A stretch of DNA of 64,000 nt from Methylomarinovum tepidoasis (GTDB taxonomy: Bacteria > Pseudomonadota > Gammaproteobacteria > Methylococcales > Methylothermaceae), in NCBI RefSeq assembly GCF_030294985.1, contig NZ_AP024718.1:1-64000 (forward strand), given 5' to 3'. The notes under the pieces are model-generated. The model was not told the DNA's origin and did not search any database. It saw nothing but the letters and a program-made list of their open reading frames with translations. Numbering within the stretch: the first letter of the stretch is position 1; every line of letters begins with the position of its first letter. The position numbers were made by a program, and so were the translations under genes. Positions 39,181 to 48,400 of the stretch are shown in pieces.

Positions 39181-39675
39181 TCAACTCCACTCCACGCTGA
39201 AGCCGGCTTCGTCCAAACGGGGATTTTCTGTCCATGCCTGCCGAATACGCTCGATGCGCGCCCTTTGGATATGCTTCGCTGCCTCCAGCCGCTTGGCATC
39301 GTCAAACCAGAAGCGCACCCAGCGCTGAAGATATTCGGTAGGGCGGTACTCGCTCTGGGGAGAGAGCCATTCAGCGGCAATCTCCGCTTCGGTGCCGGAG
39401 AACAGCGGCGTCCCTCCGCCGCCGCAGAATCCCACCATCACCCCGGCCTTGGCCAGCTCCCGCATCGCCGCCTGGGTGATGGACGTGCCGGTGCCCAATA
39501 GCAGAACGGTCGTGTTGGCGATGGGGATGTTCCAGTAGAGCTGCCTGAGTCCCGCTTCGGTGACGTACTCGACCCGTCCTCCGTTCACCAACACCCGGCA
39601 GTGCTCCAGGTAATAGAGATTGGCGCGCTTGGAATGAAGGATGGTCTTGAGATCGGAAGGCGAAATGTCGTCCAT
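39181..39675 (-). pseudogene. cas1: Type I-F CRISPR-associated Cas1, 5' half only
   Basis: Cas1 is the spacer-integration nuclease. MDDISPSDLKTILHSKRANL, WNIPIANTTVLLLGTGTS, GVMVGFCGGGGTPLF and LSPQSEYRPTEYLQRWVRFW are hallmarks of the I-F (Ypest) Cas1. Only 164 of about 320 residues remain. The frame ends in the terminal repeat of the IS3 element, and the C-terminal half with most catalytic residues is gone. No cas2-3, csy genes or CRISPR repeats are visible in the window. It is a relic of a lost type I-F system. Confidence 0.88.
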
Positions 39676-39714
39676 CAATGTCTGTAAGAGGCCCCCACCC
39701 GGCAGCAACGTCCC

Positions 39715-39873
39715 ATGAATGCCATCATCGAGGAAAGCCTGCGCATGAGGGGCATCAAGACCCGCCGACAAGCACAGCGCCTGGTCGCCCAGGCCAGACA
39801 AAGCGCCAATCTTTCCGAAGAAGACGCCTTGGCGCTGGCCACTGAGGAAACCCGCAAGCTCCGCCACCGTTGA
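39715..39873 (+). CDS. Putative antitoxin of a PIN-type toxin-antitoxin pair
   Basis: A 52-residue charged, helical protein (MNAIIEESLRMRGIKTRRQA, QRLVAQARQSANLSEEDALA). Its stop overlaps a TTG that opens a PIN-toxin start (KLAAIIDTDVLVTGILTG), the tight overlap typical of vapBC-like pairs. Too small to assign to an antitoxin family, and it may itself be a 3' fragment. It lies opposite the region upstream of cas1. Confidence 0.5.
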   Translation: MNAIIEESLRMRGIKTRRQAQRLVAQARQSANLSEEDALALATEETRKLRHR

Positions 39874-39945
39874 AACTGGCCGCCATAATCGACACCGATG
39901 TGCTTGTTACCGGCATTCTTACCGGTGACGCCGCCTCTCCACCTC
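39870..39945 (+). pseudogene. PIN-domain (VapC-like) toxin, first ~25 codons
   Basis: TTG at 39870 opens MKLAAIIDTDVLVTGILTGD then AASPP. IDTxVLVxGxL is the first acidic motif of PIN-domain ribonucleases. The similarity ends after SPP, where the sequence runs into the 3' end of the convergent ppsA gene. The rest of the toxin is deleted. The last eight or so PpsA codons (minus strand) overlap this remnant. Confidence 0.6.
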
Positions 39946-42309
39946 CACCACCCGCCGCAAGGTGCGCAGCAGCGAATCGGGGTTGAGACTCATGGCGTCG
40001 ATGCCGCATTCCACCAGGAATTCGGCCATCTCCGGGTAATCGGACGGCGCCTGGCCGCAGATGCCGGAATGGACGCCGTTGCGGCGGCAGCCTTCGACAG
40101 CCAACCGCATCATGGCCTTGACCCCCTCGTCGCGCTCGTCGTAGTCGAAGGCCACCAGCTCCGAGTCCCGGTCCACCCCCAGCGTCAGCTGGGTCAGGTC
40201 GTTGGAGCCGATGGAGAAGCCGTCGAAATGTTCGGCGAACCGGTCGATCAGAACCACGTTGTTGGGGATCTCGCACATGCAATAGATCTTCAGGCCGTCG
40301 TCGCCGCGCTTGAGGCCCAGTTCGGCCATCTTCGCCAGCACCCGCTCGGCCTCGTCCACCCGGCGCACGAAGGGCAGCATCAGGATGACGTTCTTCAGCC
40401 CCATCACCTCTCGCACCCGTTTCATGGCGGCGCACTCCAGGGCGAAGCCTTCCGCATAGGCGGGATGGGCGTAACGGGCGGCGCCGCGGAAACCGAGCAT
40501 GGGGTTGGCCTCCACCGGCTCGAACCAGCGTCCGCCCAGCAGCGAGGCGTATTCGTTGGTCTTGAAGTCGGACATCCGCACCACCACCGGCTTGGGGTAG
40601 AAGGCGGCAGCGATGGTGCCGACCCCTTCGGCCAGGGTGCGCACGAAGAACGCTTTGGGATCGTCGAAGTCGCGGGTGAGCTTCTCGATGGCCTTGCGTT
40701 CGCCTTCGTCCTCCACTTTTTCCGGATGCACCAGGGCCATGGGATGGACCTTGATGTACTCGTTGATGATGAATTCCATTCGCGCCAGCCCCACCCCGTC
40801 GGCAGGCAGGAATGAAGTCTGGAAGGCGATCTCGGGATTGCCGAGGTTGACCATGAGTTCGGTCTTCGGCTTGGGCAGCTGGGACAGGTCGACCTTCTCC
40901 ACCTCGAAGGGGATCTCCCCCTCATAGACCCGGCCCACCTCCCCTTCGGCACAGGAAACGGTGACGCTCTGGCCGTCTTCGAGCACTTCGGTGGCGTTGC
41001 CGGTGCCCACCACGGCCGGAATGCCCAGTTCGCGGGCGACGATGGCGGCATGGCATGTCCTCCCGCCGCGGTTGGTGACGATCGCCGCCGCCGTCTTCAT
41101 CACCGGCTCCCAGTCGGGAGTGGTCATGTCGGCCACCAGCACCCCGCCGGGGCGGAATTGGGACAGATGTTCCACGTCGGGAATCACCCGCGCGACGCCG
41201 GTGGCGATCTTGGTGCCCACGGCGCGGCCCTCCACCAGCACCTTGCCGGTGCCGGTGAGGCGGTATTCCTCCAGGATGGCGTAGTTCTTCTGGGAGGCGA
41301 CGGTTTCCGGGCGGGCCTGGACTAGGTAGAGCTGGCCGTCGAGGCCGTCCTTGGCCCACTCCATGTCCATGGGGCGGCCATAGTGGTCCTCCACCTTGAT
41401 GGCGTAGTCGGCCAGCACCAACGCGTCGTCGTCGGAGATACAGAAGCGCTGCTGGTCGGCCTTGGGGGTGGGGACGATGCGGGTGGTCTGGCGGTCGCCG
41501 CCGACAGCCAGCACCATCTTGATCTTCTTGGCCCCCAGGCGCCGTCGCAGCACCGCCCGGTACCCTTCCCGGAAGGTGGGTTTGAAGACGTAGAACTCGT
41601 CCGGGTCCACCGCCCCCTGCACCACGGTCTCCCCCAGGCCGTAGGCGGCGGTGATGAACACTGCCTCCTTGAAACCGGTCTCGGTGTCGATGGAGAACAT
41701 CACCCCGCTGGCGGCCAGATCGGAGCGCACCATCTTCTGCACCCCCACCGAGAGATACACCTTGAAATGGTCGAAACCCTGATCGATGCGGTAGTGGATG
41801 GCGCGGTCGGTGAACAGGCTGGCGAAGCAGCGCCGCACCGCCTCGATCAGGGCCTCGCCGCCGCGGATGTTAAGATAGGTTTCCTGCTGGCCGGCGAAGC
41901 TGGCGGTGGGCAGATCCTCGGCGGTGGCCGAGGAGCGCACCGCCACGCTCAGATCCGCATCGCCGTATTCCCGGGCCAGGCGATGATAGGCATCGAGGAT
42001 CTCGGCGCGCAGATCCTCAGGGATGCCGGCCTCGTAAACGATGCGCCGGGCTTCGGCCCCCCGGTGGCGCAGGTCCTCGACGTCACTGGGATCGAGATCG
42101 TCGAGAACTTCATGGAGCCTCTCCCAGGCCCCGGCCCGGTCGAGCACATACTTGTACCCTTGGGCGGTGATGGCAAAGCCGTCGGGCACCCGGATGCCCT
42201 GAGGGGTGAGGGCGCGGTACATCTCCCCCAAGGAGGCGTTCTTGCCACCCACCAGGGGGACGTCGTCGATACCCAGTTCCTCGAAAAAACGGATGAAGCG
42301 GTAGGTCAT
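39919..42309 (-). CDS. ppsA: Phosphoenolpyruvate synthase
   Basis: Makes PEP from pyruvate and ATP (AMP and phosphate released), feeding gluconeogenesis. N-terminal ATP-grasp: LVGGKNASLGEMYRAL and VRSSATAEDLPTASFAGQQE. The swivelling phosphohistidine is in GGRTCHAAIVARELGIPAVV near residue 419. The C-terminal PEP domain ends with CGQAPSDYPEMAEFLVECGI and DAMSLNPDS. The 796 residues are normal. The last residues (ERRRHR) overlap a deleted PIN-toxin gene, so the native C-terminus may have been slightly altered. Confidence 0.96.
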   Translation of the reverse strand: MTYRFIRFFEELGIDDVPLVGGKNASLGEMYRALTPQGIRVPDGFAITAQGYKYVLDRAGAWERLHEVLDDLDPSDVEDLRHRGAEARRIVYEAGIPEDLRAEILDAYHRLAREYGDADLSVAVRSSATAEDLPTASFAGQQETYLNIRGGEALIEAVRRCFASLFTDRAIHYRIDQGFDHFKVYLSVGVQKMVRSDLAASGVMFSIDTETGFKEAVFITAAYGLGETVVQGAVDPDEFYVFKPTFREGYRAVLRRRLGAKKIKMVLAVGGDRQTTRIVPTPKADQQRFCISDDDALVLADYAIKVEDHYGRPMDMEWAKDGLDGQLYLVQARPETVASQKNYAILEEYRLTGTGKVLVEGRAVGTKIATGVARVIPDVEHLSQFRPGGVLVADMTTPDWEPVMKTAAAIVTNRGGRTCHAAIVARELGIPAVVGTGNATEVLEDGQSVTVSCAEGEVGRVYEGEIPFEVEKVDLSQLPKPKTELMVNLGNPEIAFQTSFLPADGVGLARMEFIINEYIKVHPMALVHPEKVEDEGERKAIEKLTRDFDDPKAFFVRTLAEGVGTIAAAFYPKPVVVRMSDFKTNEYASLLGGRWFEPVEANPMLGFRGAARYAHPAYAEGFALECAAMKRVREVMGLKNVILMLPFVRRVDEAERVLAKMAELGLKRGDDGLKIYCMCEIPNNVVLIDRFAEHFDGFSIGSNDLTQLTLGVDRDSELVAFDYDERDEGVKAMMRLAVEGCRRNGVHSGICGQAPSDYPEMAEFLVECGIDAMSLNPDSLLRTLRRVVEVERRRHR

Positions 42310-42383
42310 GGCGGTCTCCTATCTGTGAGCAATGTTTCCACAGAGTAAACTGATTAGTTTCGCTTGCAAAGAAAGCGCTGGAT

Positions 42384-42397
42384 TTGCCCTAGATCAA
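42384..42397 (+). promoter_or_regulatory. FNR/CRP-family operator ahead of narK
   Basis: TTGCC-CTAG-ATCAA matches the FNR consensus TTGAT-N4-ATCAA at 8 of 10 positions, with a perfect right half. Its centre lies about 41 bp upstream of the start expected from the TAGAAT -10 box at 42419. That is the class II position for FNR activation. It implies induction of narK1-narK2-narGHJI under oxygen limitation. Confidence 0.65.
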
Positions 42398-42418
42398 AAA
42401 TAATCACCAATGGCAGCC

Positions 42419-42424
42419 TAGAAT
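42419..42424 (+). promoter_or_regulatory. -10 box of the narK promoter
   Basis: TAGAAT, correctly spaced from the FNR-type site. The leader to the narK ATG would be about 48 nt. No clear -35 is present, as expected for an activator-dependent promoter. Confidence 0.55.
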
Positions 42425-42478
42425 CTTGAGTGAAGATGTGTCGTTTCTCTTTTCTATCGCCATCATAAGGAAACCTCC

Positions 42479-43828
42479 ATGCACAACATCACCCCCGAGG
42501 TCCGCCGCAAGCAGATCCGCATCCTTACCATGAACACGTTCGCGTTCGCGGTGTGTTTTGCGGTCTGGACCATTTTTTCCATCATCGGCCTGCCTATCAA
42601 ACAGAAGCTGGGACTGAACGACAGCCAGTTCGGCCTGCTGATCGCCACCCCGGTACTGACTGGCTCGCTGAGCCGCATCTTCCTGGGGATCTGGGCCGAC
42701 CAGTATGGCGGACGCATCGTCTACACCCTGCTGATGCTGACCACTGCGGTGGCGGTCTGGCTGCTGGCTTCGGTGGAAAGCTACGGCATGTTCCTTCTGG
42801 CGGCTCTGGGAACCGGCCTGGCGGGCGGATCCTTCGCCGTGGGGGTGGCTTACGTATCGCGGTGGTTCGAACGGGAACGCCAGGGCACTGCCCTGGGTAT
42901 CTTCGGCATCGGCAACGTGGGGGCGGCCTGCACCAACTTCTTCGCTCCCTTCCTGGTGCTGGCGATGGGCTGGGAGAACACCGCCCGCGCTTATTCCCTG
43001 CTGCTGCTGGCCACCGCGGTGCTGTTCTGGCTGTTGACCGAGGACGACCCGGTCACCGCCGAACGCAAAAGAAGAGGCGAAAAGGCCGCTTCGGCCCTCC
43101 TGCAACTGGAGCCGCTGAAGAAGCTGCAAGTATGGCGCTTCTCCCTTTATTATTTCTTCGTCTTCGGTGGTTTTGTCGCCCTGTCGCTGTGGCTGCCACG
43201 CTACTACGTCGGGGTCTACGGTCTGGACCTGAAAATGGCCGGGATGCTGGCATCGGCCTACTCCTTCACCAGCCTGCTGCGCGCCGTGGGCGGCTGGCTG
43301 TCGGACCGATGGGGGGCGCGGCGGGTGATGTACATCTGCTTCATCGGCAGCATCGTCTGTACCTTCTTCCTCTCCTATCCGGCCACTGACTATATCGTCC
43401 ACGGCGTGGAAGGACCGATCCGCTTCACCATCGCCATGCCTCTGTGGCTGTTCACCCTCATGACCATGGTTCTGGGGGTCTTCATGACTTTGGGGACCGC
43501 TGCGGTCTACAAGCACATTCCGGTGTATTATCCTGGCCACGTGGGCGCTGTCGGTGGCCTGGTTGGGATGATCGGCGGCCTGGGAGGTTTCATCCTGCCC
43601 ATCTGCTTCGGGGTGATGAACGACCTGATCGGGGTCTGGACCAGTTGCTTCATGCTCATGTTCACCATCGTGTCGATCTCGCTGATCTGGATGCATCTGG
43701 CCATCCGCCGCATGGAAATGGCGGCAATGGAGGCAGAGCTGAAGAAGCTGCCGGAGCTGCCGGAAATGGCGGAACTGCACCATGCGAGGCTGGAACCGGA
43801 ACCCAACCGGGATCTGCCCAATCCTTAA
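42479..43828 (+). CDS. narK: Nitrate/nitrite transporter, NarK1 type (MFS)
   Basis: A 449-residue major facilitator with 12 membrane helices. The nitrate/nitrite porter signatures are GIGNVGAACTNFFAPFLVLA (nitrate signature 1) and GLVGMIGGLGGFILPICFG (signature 2). An MFS loop (SLSRIFLGIWADQYGGR) is also present. As first transporter of a narKK-narGHJI cluster it probably brings in nitrate with protons. AAGGAAA lies 8 bp upstream. The second narK starts 24 bp after its stop. Confidence 0.93.
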   Translation: MHNITPEVRRKQIRILTMNTFAFAVCFAVWTIFSIIGLPIKQKLGLNDSQFGLLIATPVLTGSLSRIFLGIWADQYGGRIVYTLLMLTTAVAVWLLASVESYGMFLLAALGTGLAGGSFAVGVAYVSRWFERERQGTALGIFGIGNVGAACTNFFAPFLVLAMGWENTARAYSLLLLATAVLFWLLTEDDPVTAERKRRGEKAASALLQLEPLKKLQVWRFSLYYFFVFGGFVALSLWLPRYYVGVYGLDLKMAGMLASAYSFTSLLRAVGGWLSDRWGARRVMYICFIGSIVCTFFLSYPATDYIVHGVEGPIRFTIAMPLWLFTLMTMVLGVFMTLGTAAVYKHIPVYYPGHVGAVGGLVGMIGGLGGFILPICFGVMNDLIGVWTSCFMLMFTIVSISLIWMHLAIRRMEMAAMEAELKKLPELPEMAELHHARLEPEPNRDLPNP

Positions 43829-43852
43829 CCTCGGCAACCAGGAAAACAAGAC

Positions 43853-45454
43853 ATGGCCCAAGACCTGAAAAACTGGAACCCGGAAGACCCCCAGCAATGG
43901 GAAAGCTTCGGCAAGCGCATCGCCTACCGCAACCTGTGGATCTCGATCCCCTGCCTGCTGTTGGCCTTCGCCGTGTGGCTGATGTGGGGCATGATCGCGG
44001 TACAGATGCTCAACGTCGGCTTCCCCTTCGAGCGCTCCGAGCTGTTCACCCTGACCGCCATCGCCGGCCTGTCCGGAGCTACCTTACGGATTCCGGAAAC
44101 CTTCTTGATCCGTATCTCCGGTGGCCGCAACACCATCTTCCTGACCACGGCCCTGCTGATCCTGCCGGCTTTGGGGGCAGGCTACTACCTGCAGGATATT
44201 CATACGCCGCTGTGGAAGTTCCAGATCCTGGCGCTGCTGTCCGGCATCGGTGGTGGCAACTTCGCCTCTTCCATGTCCAACATCAGCTACTTCTTCCCCC
44301 GTAAGATCCAGGGATTCGCCCTGGGGATGAACGCTGGCCTGGGGAATTTCGGCGTCACCACTATGCAGATCGTCATTCCGCTGGTGATGACGGTGGCGAT
44401 TTTCGGCGGCACGCCGATGATCCTGAAGCTGGATTCCGGTACCCTGCTGGGCAAGATCCCCGCCGGCACGCCCACCTATCTCCACAATGCCGGTTACATT
44501 TGGGTGGCACTGCTGATTCCGGCATCCATCGCCGCCTGGTTCGGTATGAACAACATCACCGACGAGCATGTGTCGCCGGGGTTATCCCATCCCGTCATCG
44601 CTTTCATCAAAATGCTGGCGATGCTCGCGGTCGGACTGGTCACCGCCACCATCGGCCTGTGGCTGTTCCTGCCCAAGACGGTGGGCGGCTCCGGTTTCGG
44701 AGTGCCCAAACTGATCGTGCTCGCCATCGTCATCTTCCTGACCGTCTTCGGCCTGCGCCTGATCCCAGGACTGAAGGACAACCTCAACCGCCAGTACCGG
44801 ATCTTCGAAAACAAGCACACCTGGGCCATGACCGTCATCTACACCATGACCTTCGGCTCCTTCATCGGTTACGCCGCGGGGCTGGGTCTGGCCATCAAGG
44901 TGATATTTGGCTTCAAGCACGAGCTGGTGGACGGCGTCTGGCAGCATTTGCCCAACCCTGACGGCCCCAGCGCCCTGACCTATGCCTGGATGGGGCCCTT
45001 CATCGGTGCGCTGATCCGCCCGGTGGGGGGATGGATCGCCGACCGGGCCGGTGGCGCCAAGGTGACCCAGATCATCTCGGTGGTGATGGTGGCCGCCGCC
45101 TTCGCCCTCGCCTGGCTGATGAAACAGGCTTATCACTCGTCCACCCCCCAGGACCACTTCTGGCCGTTTTTGATTCTCTTCCTGGTGATGTTCACCGCCA
45201 CCGGCATCGGCAATGGCTCCACCTTCCGGACCATCGCCATGGTGTTCGACAAGGAACAGCGCGGTCCGGTGCTGGGCTGGACCTCGGCGGTGGCGGCCTA
45301 CGGAGCCTTTTACATCCCCCAGGTATTTGGGGAACAGATCAAGGCCGGCACCCCGGAAAACGCCCTGATCGGCTTCGCCATCTTCTACGCCACCTGTATC
45401 GCCATCAACTGGTGGTTCTATTTGCGAGAAGATGCGTACGTCAAGAATCCATAA
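43853..45454 (+). CDS. Nitrate/nitrite antiporter, NarK2 type (MFS)
   Basis: A 533-residue MFS protein with 12 helices and a longer central loop than NarK1. Signatures are NAGLGNFGVTTMQIVIPLVM and MTFGSFIGYAAGLGLAIKV. Tandem NarK1/NarK2 pairs (sometimes fused) supply nitrate uptake plus nitrite export to respiratory nitrate reductase; this is the likely antiporter half. It ends 15 bp before narG. Confidence 0.92.
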   Translation: MAQDLKNWNPEDPQQWESFGKRIAYRNLWISIPCLLLAFAVWLMWGMIAVQMLNVGFPFERSELFTLTAIAGLSGATLRIPETFLIRISGGRNTIFLTTALLILPALGAGYYLQDIHTPLWKFQILALLSGIGGGNFASSMSNISYFFPRKIQGFALGMNAGLGNFGVTTMQIVIPLVMTVAIFGGTPMILKLDSGTLLGKIPAGTPTYLHNAGYIWVALLIPASIAAWFGMNNITDEHVSPGLSHPVIAFIKMLAMLAVGLVTATIGLWLFLPKTVGGSGFGVPKLIVLAIVIFLTVFGLRLIPGLKDNLNRQYRIFENKHTWAMTVIYTMTFGSFIGYAAGLGLAIKVIFGFKHELVDGVWQHLPNPDGPSALTYAWMGPFIGALIRPVGGWIADRAGGAKVTQIISVVMVAAAFALAWLMKQAYHSSTPQDHFWPFLILFLVMFTATGIGNGSTFRTIAMVFDKEQRGPVLGWTSAVAAYGAFYIPQVFGEQIKAGTPENALIGFAIFYATCIAINWWFYLREDAYVKNP

Positions 45455-45469
45455 ATCGGGAGAACCATC

Positions 45470-48400
45470 ATGAGCCGACTGCTCGACCGCCTCAACTTTT
45501 TCATCAAGGCCAAGAAGGGCCGATTCGAGTCCTTCGCCCACAGTCACGGCGTCACCACCGACGAAGCGCGCGACTGGGAAGAAGGCTACCGCAAACGCTG
45601 GGCCCACGACAAAATCGTCCGTTCCACCCACGGGGTCAACTGCACCGGCTCGTGCTCGTGGAAGATCTACGTCAAGGGCGGCATCGTCACCTGGGAGACC
45701 CAGCAGACCGACTACCCCAGAACCCGCCCAGAGCTTCCCAACCACGAACCCCGGGGGTGCCCGCGCGGGGCCAGTTACAGCTGGTATCTGTACTCGGCCC
45801 AGCGGGTCAAATATCCATTGATCCGTGCCCGCCTGCTGGAACTGTGGCGCGAGGCCCGCCGGGACAAGGGGCCGGTGGCCGCCTGGGCCAGCATCGTCGA
45901 GGATTCGGTCAAACGCACCGCCTACACGTCCAGACGCGGCCGCGGCGGTTTCGTGCGCGCCGACTGGGAAGAGGTCACTGAAATGATCGCCGCCGCCAAC
46001 GCCTACACCATCAAGAAACACGGCCCCGACCGCATCGCCGGTTTCTCGCCGATCCCGGCCATGTCGATGGTGTCCTATGCGGCCGGCACCCGCTATCTGT
46101 CGCTGCTTGGCGGGGTGTGCCTGTCCTTTTACGACTGGTATTGCGATCTGCCGCCGGCCTCGCCGCAAACCTGGGGCGAACAGACCGACGTGCCCGAAAG
46201 CGCCGACTGGTACAACGCCTCGTTCCTGATGATGTGGGGCTCCAACGTCCCCCAGACCCGCACCCCCGACGCCCACTTCATGACCGAGGCCCGCTACCGT
46301 GGCACCCAGGTGGCGGTGGTCAGCCCCGATTACAACGAGGCAGCCAAGTTCGCCGATGTCTGGCTGGGTCCCAAGCAGGGCACCGATGCCGCCCTGGGGC
46401 TGGCCATGGCCCACGTCATCCTTAAAGAATTCTATCTCGACCGCCAGTCCGGGTATTTCCAGGATTACGCCCGCCGCTACACCGACCTGCCGATGCTGGT
46501 GAAACTGGTGGAACAGGACGGCCATCTGGTGCCGGAGCGGCAGCTTCGCAGCAGCGATTTCGACGGCGCGCTGGGGGAAACCAACCACCCCGAATGGAAG
46601 ACCGTCGCCATCGACGCCGACAGCGGCGAGATCACCGTTCCCCGCGGCAGCATCGGCTTCCGCTGGGGCGAGCAGGGCAAGTGGAATCTGGAGGAGAAAG
46701 ACAGCGCCGGGAACCCCATCCGCCTGCGCCTGAGCAACCTCGACGACGCCGACGAGATAGCCGAGGTCGCCCTGCCCTACTTCGGTGGCAAATCCCACGA
46801 TTTCTTCGAGGGCACCGACCATCCGGAAGTGCTGCGCCACAAGGTGCCGGTGAAGAAAGTCACCCTCAAAAACGGCGAGGCGGCACTGGTGGCCACGGTG
46901 TTCGACCTGCTGGTGGCCAATCACGGCCTCGACCGCGGCCTGGGGGGCGAATACGTGGCCCAGAGCTATGACGACCTCCAGCCCTACACCCCGGCCTGGG
47001 CGGAAAAGATCACTGGGGTGCCTGCCGATCGCATCATCGCCGTAGCCCGCGCCTTCGCTGACAACGCCGAGAAGACCTGCGGCAAGTCCATGGTGATCCT
47101 GGGCGCCGGGATCAACCACTGGTATCACATGGACATGCACTACCGCGCCATCATCAATCTGCTGGTGCTGTGCGGTTGCATCGGCCAGGAAGGCGGCGGC
47201 TGGGCCCATTACGTGGGGCAGGAGAAATTGCGCCCCCAGCCGGGCTGGCTGCCCCTGGCCTTCGCCCTCGACTGGAACCGCCCGCCGCGGCAGCAGAACA
47301 GCACCAGTTTCTGGTATCTGCACACCGACCAGTGGCGCTACGAAACCCTGGCGGTGTCGGAGATCCTCTCCCCCACCGCCCCCAAGGGCGACTGGCAGGA
47401 CCTGACCCTGGTGGACTACAACCTCAAGGCGGTACGCATGGGCTGGCTGCCGGCGGCGCCGCAGCTGCAGGCCAACCCGCTGGATGTGGGCAAGGCCGCC
47501 GCCGAAAGCGGCCGGACGGCAGGGGAATTCGTCGCCGACAAGCTCAAAAGCGGCGAGCTGAAACTAGCCTGGGAGGATCCGGACCACCCGGACAACTGGC
47601 CGCGCAATCTCTTCGTATGGCGTTCCAACCTGCTCGGTTCATCGAGCAAGGGCCACGAATACTTCCTCCGCCACCTGCTCGGCACCCACCACGGAGTCAA
47701 GGGCGAGGAACTGGGCGGCATGCGTGACGAGATGGTCACCGCCAACCGTCCCCGGGAAGTGCGCTGGCACGAAAAGGCCCCGGAGGGCAAGCTGGACCTC
47801 CTGGTGACCCTGGATTTCCGCATGTCCACCACCTGCCTTTATTCCGACATCGTCCTGCCCACCGCAAGCTGGTACGAGAAGCACGACCTCAACACCTCCG
47901 ACATGCACCCTTTCATCCACCCGCTGACCGCAGCGGTGAACCCGGTGTTCGAGTCACGCAGCGACTGGGATATCTACAAAGGACTGGCCGGGAAATTCTC
48001 CGAGCTTGCGCCCGAGGCCGGCCTCGGAATGGAAAAGGACGCCGTCCTGGTGCCCCTGCTCCACGACAGCCCGGGAGAACTGGCCCAGAGCGAGGTCCGC
48101 GACTGGAAACGGGGCGAATGCGAACCGGTTCCCGGCAAGACCATGCCCGGCGTGGCGCTGGTGGAACGCGACTATCCGGGTATCTACCAGCGTTTCACTT
48201 CCATTGGCCCCCTGATGGAGAAAGCCGGCAACGCCTGCAAGGGCATCGCCTGGAAGACGGACGAGGAGATCGAATTCCTGCGCCACCTCAACGGCACCGA
48301 CGCCGAAGGCCGGCCAAAGATCGAATCCGACATCCAGGCGGCGGAGATGATCCTCACCCTGGCGCCGGAAACCAACGGCCACGTGGCGGTGAAAGCCTGG

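Larger units (their letters stand above)
37926..39189 (-). mobile_element. IS3-family insertion sequence
   Basis: A 1264-bp element carrying orfA and orfB on the minus strand. The ends form an imperfect inverted repeat of about 27 bp: TGGAGTTACCCCGCTTCAG at the left and, in reverse, TGGAGTTGACCCGTTTTTG, each followed by TGGAC. No direct repeat flanks it (left GGGGC, right CTCCA). That fits a deletion next to the element after insertion. It truncates cas1 on its right. Confidence 0.88.

Noticed and set aside
37783-39918. Possible CRISPR array near the cas1 remnant
   Set aside because: No regularly spaced direct repeats were found between ssrA and ppsA, and no I-F type repeat was recognised.
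44582-47323. A 913-codon open frame on the minus strand opposite narK2 and narG
   Set aside because: It spans the junction of two well-supported genes and has no recognisable domain; it is a codon-bias shadow.
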